In this document: positions 58,244 through 64,000 of the stretch, one piece after another
Layout: each line of letters starts with the position of its first letter
How positions within the stretch are numbered: the first letter of the stretch is position 1
DNA from: Lumnitzera littorea
Lineage: Eukaryota > Streptophyta > Magnoliopsida > Myrtales > Combretaceae
NCBI GenBank assembly: GCA_024138015.1
Contig: JAMXBB010000004.1
Coordinates: 106,858,365 to 106,922,364 of the forward strand
DNA: 64,000 nt
Direction of reading: 5' to 3'
Made by a program: the position numbers and the translations under genes
Notes under the pieces: model-generated
The model's database searches: none
The model's input: the letters and a program-made list of their open reading frames with translations, nothing else
What the model was told of the DNA's origin: nothing

Positions 58244-61200
58244 ATACCTTATTAACCTTCACATTGTTTATCATTTTCAAGAACAACCATAATGATAAAA
58301 TAATCAACATATTACATGTAAGTTATGTAAACAACACTAAATTTCTTCATTTATTTCCTAAATACTTAAGTATCGGATAATATACTAAGAAATAAGATAC
58401 TTATACAATATATAGTATAGGTGCTCAAATAATTCCACAAAATTCCCATGTCTATAAAAATATGTGTTTTAATTCAATAAATTTCGATGGTCTAATTCCT
58501 TCATTGCTTATGTTTACTAAATTTCATTTTTAGCTTTACCTTAAAATGAATATGCAATATAATCTATATGCAAAATAATAAACAATCAAAATCAATTTTC
58601 AACTCTCAACCCACTACCATTAGCAACAATATAACACTTATCCACTCTTAAACTTACAATTTTGTGTATCTTATTATGCTTTTATGGTTTTATTAACAAA
58701 AAAATAATAATAAGTTAGATACAAGTTTGGTCAATACAATAAATTGGTGGAAAATGCTCTTAAATTAGGTCCAAATGATTAATATTATACGGATATATTT
58801 TTATCTTCATTATAAATTATTATAATATTTTTTTAATAAATGTAATAGGGAATACTCGTGAAGCCTAAATCAAGCCTACAAGTGCAGACATGAAGCTGAA
58901 TACATGAACCAATGGAGGATGAATTTGATTTGATTTACATCATCAATCTCTGGAGGAAATTCATCATTCATTTTCCATTTTATATGAAGTTAGATACATG
59001 GACAACAAAAAAGATAAATTGAATTTTATCTTCATCATCATTGGCCATGTCAATTAAGGAAAACAATTTAAATTGATTCTCCATTTCCAACCGAGCAATG
59101 TTACTAGGAAGAATTGAAAAGTGTAATTGCATGATGGACGAACTCATGATAATGTGGACCCCATTTGGCTTGTGTTAATTTCACTTAGAGCTAAACCTAA
59201 AGGGAAGTCTGACACCATTTGTTCTTCAATTTCTATGCCTTGTAAGACTTTCAAGCTTCACCACATGTTGCCCATTCCCATGTATCTTAGTAAATTTAGC
59301 AAGGATTATCAACAGAAAAGTATGGATCTTGACATACTATGAAACTAGGGGTAATTATTACTTCCATTGTGGTGATTATCAAAGAGCTTCACCAAGAGTT
59401 TTTGGGAGAGACAAATAGTTTGGAGAGAAAGTCTAGGATGAGAGCTTCAAATGCTAAGACAAAGAGTTTATGTGCTCTCAATTTGTGTATCCTTTTAGTT
59501 TACTCTCTATAGGCCTTTATTTGGAGTCATGAGGAACAAGGAGTTTAAGACTAGAATAGAAAACAAAATCATGCTCTAAAAATTTATTCGAGTTCTTCTC
59601 TTCCTTTACTCTAAATTTATCAACATGGGTCTTGCATTTCCTTGTATAACTTTTATAATCGCCAAAATTTATGTTATGGGATTTTGATTTGCTTGATGAT
59701 TTAATTAATATGTGATTTTACTATATGTTATTATTTAATTAGTTACGACTTTTAATTATCTCATTTTCATGAGTCATTATTTTATTGTCTGGCCAACAAT
59801 ACTTTTGTAAATAGAACCTTAAAAACTTGAAAAAGAATGGATGGTTTGCATGAGATCGAACTAAAATTATTTTAATTGTTGTCATGGATACATGCTCTTT
59901 AAATTAATTTTAAGATTCACATACTTAACGCAATTGATATTAATTTTTTGGATGTAGAAATATACATGAATTTTAATATTAATTAGTATATTAATATTTG
60001 GGAGAGAAATTTACTACTTAACTAAATACTATAAATAAATTACTCGAAAGTGTTGTTTTTGCTATAATTAGGTCAATAGTGACCGAAAGGGAAGTGAGTC
60101 CTTGTAAATCTAATAAATAGCCAACTAATTAGTTTTAACATAATTTAAAAACATATGTTAATTGATTAGATGATGATGTAGTTGAAATCACATGCAATTG
60201 GCTTAGTAAACTTCTCCATTTGTTACTTTTATGTTTTAGTTAAGTTATTTTTTTTTATTTTAATTTGTTTAAACATTTTCTTTTGATTACCTAGCTAAAA
60301 AAGAAATTAATATAATCTAATAATTGGTTTCCAATCCTTATGGATACAACCTGGTCTCACCATTTCTTTTTACTACTATATATGCAATCTAGTATACTTA
60401 TTAGTATAAATTGTGTTTTTTAAAATTCATGCGTATCATAACTCTTAACAATAACCATAATAATTCTTTTTGTTTTTTTGTTTCCTAAACCATGAACTCA
60501 TCTTATATGAGACTTAACTACAAACAATGAAATTTTACTATGAACTCAACCTTGATTTTAACAACCTTTACCATGAAGTTCTTTCGTAGATAGTATCTCT
60601 CCTAAAGCCATGATGCCAATATGATAGGAATACAGCTAGATGGCCCTATAAGGAAAGATAGGTTTAGGGTTCAAAAGAGATACAACATAATAAAAGATGT
60701 ACTTTCATGTGTTTTTATGTAATTATATGAATGACTAAAATAAAACAAATATTGACGAATCACAATTTGGGTACAATGCTCAAATAGCAAAATAAGTTTG
60801 GGTTAATTAAATGTTATGATTGATATAACTTAAGATAATTATAATTAGATTACTGAAGAGATTTGATATGGCTCATAGAGTTTCAATAACGAACTACTAA
60901 AGGGAGAATTGAGATACAAAAGTTGTATGCCACAATCTAGATTATTAACAAGATTGGGAGAATAGAAGTAAAATTTACAATTCATCATGAGAGAAGATAT
61001 TTGTAGGTATAAGGATTTATTAGAGTAGTCGCATGTGTGCTAGAATGCGACGTAATGGATGATTAAGTAGTGTTAAGTAGAAGTAGACAATCTCAATGAG
61101 CTTAAATGCACAGGTAACAGGTGGGGCAACTTAATAGCTAATAGCATCACACTCCATAATACAAGATGAAAGACATTGTGTTCTATACTAAAATTACTTG

Positions 61201-61949
61201 TTTTCTCTTTTAAGGAGAGAATTCAATAGCATAATAGCATTAACCTAAAATTCTTAATGATCAAAATGAGGAGTTACCTTGGATATTTACAAATTCATCT
61301 AATTGCAATTAACCATTGAATTGAATCCTTCTACTATTAGATCCTTAGATGGGCTTCTTTAAATTAAAGCCCAGGAACAGGAAAGGCCTTCTTTGATGCA
61401 TGAGCTTTATAGAGAAAGGTTGGTGTCAAATAAGACAACCCTCCAAGCTTACTATGCTAAATATCCCTTGATCACTTACCTTTACAATATCAAAATCTCG
61501 GTTGTCTTGTCAAATACAACCTAAGCATTTATATAGGTTGAAAAATAGCTAAATGACATAAAAAGACATAATCTAATTAAGGCAAATACTAAATAAATAA
61601 AAGGAAAATAACATACCATATGGAAAGGAGGTGGTCAAACTAAGCCTTTATAAGGCTGGCCGACCCCTTTTACACCAAGGTTAGTTGACCTTAGTTCTTA
61701 TTAAATCAATTGACCTTAAGGGTCTTAATTAGCTCTTTTAGCTTTTAGTTCATCTTTGTAAAATCTCATTTCACTTTGATCTTTAATTCTCATAATTGTT
61801 AATTATTTGCATAGACCTTGACCACACTACGGAAGAAATAAAGTCAATACATTATAAGATAAAGTCGTTGATGTAATAACATAAGCATTTCCATATTGGT
61901 TTTACTTACCATTTCTAATACGTTGCACATAGATTAACACACATAAGAA
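58244..61949. other. Gene-free region with weak retroelement signals
   Basis: AT-rich. A 71-codon frame at 59127-59339 shows no known motif. At 60606-60625 the minus strand reads CCTATCA followed three bases later by TGGCATCATGGC, which looks like the end of an LTR beside a mutated initiator tRNA-Met PBS. I could not delimit the LTR that this implies to the right. Nothing else recognised. Confidence 0.4.
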
Positions 61950-62760
61950 GTATAATGGAAACATACAAAGGTGAGTTTGATCTAAGCTATAGTTTGAAAA
62001 TAAGAATGGGAATGGTGAAGGTTAAGCAACTCACACAAGTCGATGGATATTAAGCACTACTATGCTCATACAAACCTAAAATTCTATTTGAGATGACGCA
62101 CAAATAGCACTTTAGGGGCACTCACCACTAAATCTTACTTAAGCGAATAGATAAGACTAAAGAATGAACTTGCAAAGTTTTGACTTACACAAGAATAGCA
62201 ATGGAAAGTGAATATTCATTAACAATTTGATTCTAGTAAATAAAACAAAAGGATATTTATAGTTCCTATTTAGGGTTAGTAACATAGAATGCACAAAGAC
62301 CATAAAGGATTCTAGCCTAAAAATGGATTACAATACATCATAAGAATGTTTTATAAGGGTAAAATGGAAAAATAACAAAAAGGAGATTCTTTATGAAATG
62401 GTACAAAGCAGTAGTATTAGAGATACATATCATTGGGCAGCCGGGTGTTATTCTAGCAAGCACTAGTTGTTCATATGTGGATAATAGCAGCTTAGGTGTA
62501 CTTAAATAGTTTAGTTCTGTGCATAGAGACCTTAAAAACTAGTTAGATGAGCTAGTGGTAACCAGGGTAGAGCCGTTTAGGTTGGTTAGTTGGTTAGTCT
62601 CTTCAATCATAGTTAGAGTGAAAGGTCTGCATGAGTTAAGGACACAATATAGCATAGTTGGGTGCAACGTAGATACCTCTTTGGTAGTAGATCGGAGAAT
62701 GATGATTTAACATGTTAGGTTTACTAAGCCTTGGGCTCAAGCGCATGTGATAGGTCCTTA
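61950..62760 (-). mobile_element. Diverged gypsy-type LTR, edges uncertain
   Basis: Resembles the gypsy LTR family of 29783-30641 over part of its length: an ACGCACAA...CACTCACCACTAA stretch, then GATAAGACTAAAGAATG, and a GATATTTATAG TATA-like box (minus) further right, in the same order and spacing. Probably a solo or partial LTR. Ends and target duplications could not be fixed. Confidence 0.4.
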
Positions 62761-64000
62761 GGTTTGATTCTTGTTGATTTCTTTTAGATCATCACAAATA
62801 AGTTCAATGCATTGATTTTAAGGATAAGTTTATAACCACAGTCATGGAGTTGACTTGTTAATGAAATTATGCTATTGACAATAATCATATATTATAACTC
62901 TAATTACTATTTTTACTTGCTTCAAAAATTCATCGTTTCTTATTATCTCCAAGAGTGATGTATCCATTCCCTAAAACTAAAGGAGACATCAAAGATTAGG
63001 GATATTATTTAAGTTTAGTTTGATATTTACTGAAGCTCAATGAACGGCTAAGTTAAGTTAAGCTCGAGTTATTGGAGTAATCAATTTAGTCAAGCTTATA
63101 AGCTTAATTATGTAAGTTGGTTATAATTATTAATTAAATATAAGTCAATTTTAGATATTAGTATTATTATAATTAAAAGATTTTTTTAATATAAATGATG
63201 CTTAAACAAACTTAATTGAGTTTGCAAAGAGTTTGATGGGAATTAGACACTAAGTAATATCACCTATGCCTGAGCTAGGGAACTTGAGAGCATAGTACGT
63301 CAGATTATTTCCCTTTAACCTAGTCTAAAAAAGCCATCCTTGTTGAACCAACTCAAGTTGCTCTATTTCCCAAGCTCATTTGTGCCTTTCTCCTTACTAT
63401 AGCTTAAAGCTATTAAATTGTCCCAACTTATGGACAACTTGGCTAGCCAAACCAACAGATTGGTCATCATCTTTTCGAGTTACTCATGTCAAAAGTTATC
63501 CTATTAGAGAACTTGCAGACTTACATGTGGATCGCTTAGTTCTTGAGCTACCCAAGACAAAAGCCAACATGGAACAACTATCGACCTGACTTTAGAGCAC
63601 CTAGAGGTTACCTTACTCAAGCAAGGTCTCTCCCAAACAACCTATGACACATGTCCATGACCTTTTCCCTATTGTACTATTGTAAGAACATTCCTTTTTG
63701 TCTTTTTCCCTTTTATCCTTTCACTTATACATTAAACATAGCATTTTCCTTTGTGTAATTATCATGTGTAAGGGATTACTCTAGAAAGATGGGTATAAAT
63801 ACTGTGAAACCCATATAATTGACTACTTTGCATAAGAATATTAGTGACATTAGCATAATAAAAAATTGTCCAATTGGAAATTTAATACAGTAGGATAGAG
63901 GAAAACTAATTATGAATCTCATAAAGAATCTTGAAATTATTTTTCAACATGACCATACACATGGTAATTAACATTTTTGCTAACATTATTTACGATTAGT
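62761..64000. other. Region with LTR-like promoter, otherwise unrecognised
   Basis: A 69-codon frame at 63380-63586 has no clear domain. A GGGTATAAATACTGTGAAACC-type promoter stretch (TATA box at 63794-63801) with T/C-rich sequence upstream looks like an LTR of another element that would extend beyond the window. No host gene is recognisable. Confidence 0.35.

Noticed and set aside
59127..59342. 71-residue plus-strand ORF
   Set aside because: No recognisable domain or related copy in the window; not supported as a gene.

Overview
This window reads as a retrotransposon-rich, AT-rich stretch of a flowering-plant nuclear genome, most likely a eudicot; the species cannot be fixed from the sequence. 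The evidence is a long intronless PLS-class pentatricopeptide (PPR) gene, a RING-H2 gene, a relic of a cellulose synthase-like D gene, and many decayed Ty1/copia and Ty3/gypsy LTR elements with poly-T/poly-A tracts and (AT)n microsatellites. Only two protein genes look intact: the RING-H2 protein (minus, 4147-4839) and the PPR-E protein (minus, 6694-8595). A broken copy of the RING gene's 3' end lies at about 257-436 on the plus strand.

9225-16919 is a 5'-truncated, heavily mutated copia element on the plus strand. Its integrase is split exactly by a 3.1-kb solo LTR (10978-14081) with a 5-bp target duplication, ATAAG. 16920-21050 is mostly unrecognised, with one unidentified exon-like piece and a small putative solo LTR. 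21053-21377 is a CSLD relic carrying an in-frame tandem duplication. 21380-26395 resembles an Athila-type gypsy element (ORF1-like protein, PPT-like site, LTR).

26396-58243 is one large nest. Its outermost member is a SIRE-like copia element on the minus strand with an env-like third ORF. Inside the env-like ORF sit a nearly complete gypsy element (29783-36393, with PBS, PPT and both LTRs) and an inverted Athila-like LTR (about 28306-29495). Inside its 5' LTR sits a gypsy solo LTR (TSD ATAGT). Inside that is a long Tekay-like solo LTR (TSD CTATA). Inside that are a non-autonomous hAT-like DNA transposon (8-bp TSD) and a head-to-head pair of Tat/Ogre-like LTRs around an integrase fragment. Inside that pair is a second copy of the 3.1-kb solo LTR (TSD ATAAT). 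At 50-52 kb the stack is five insertions deep, and most levels are supported by target-site duplications read directly from the sequence.

58244-64000 has no recognised host gene. It holds a diverged gypsy-type LTR at about 61950-62760, a PBS-like/LTR-edge motif near 60606-60625 and an LTR-like promoter near 63794.

No tRNA, rRNA or CRISPR was seen. Nothing shows a new cellular system. The most unusual items are the head-to-head LTR composite, the depth and legibility of the nest, and the loss of the same catalytic Asp in all three visible reverse transcriptases. All identities and family names come from reading the sequence by eye; no alignment or search was run.
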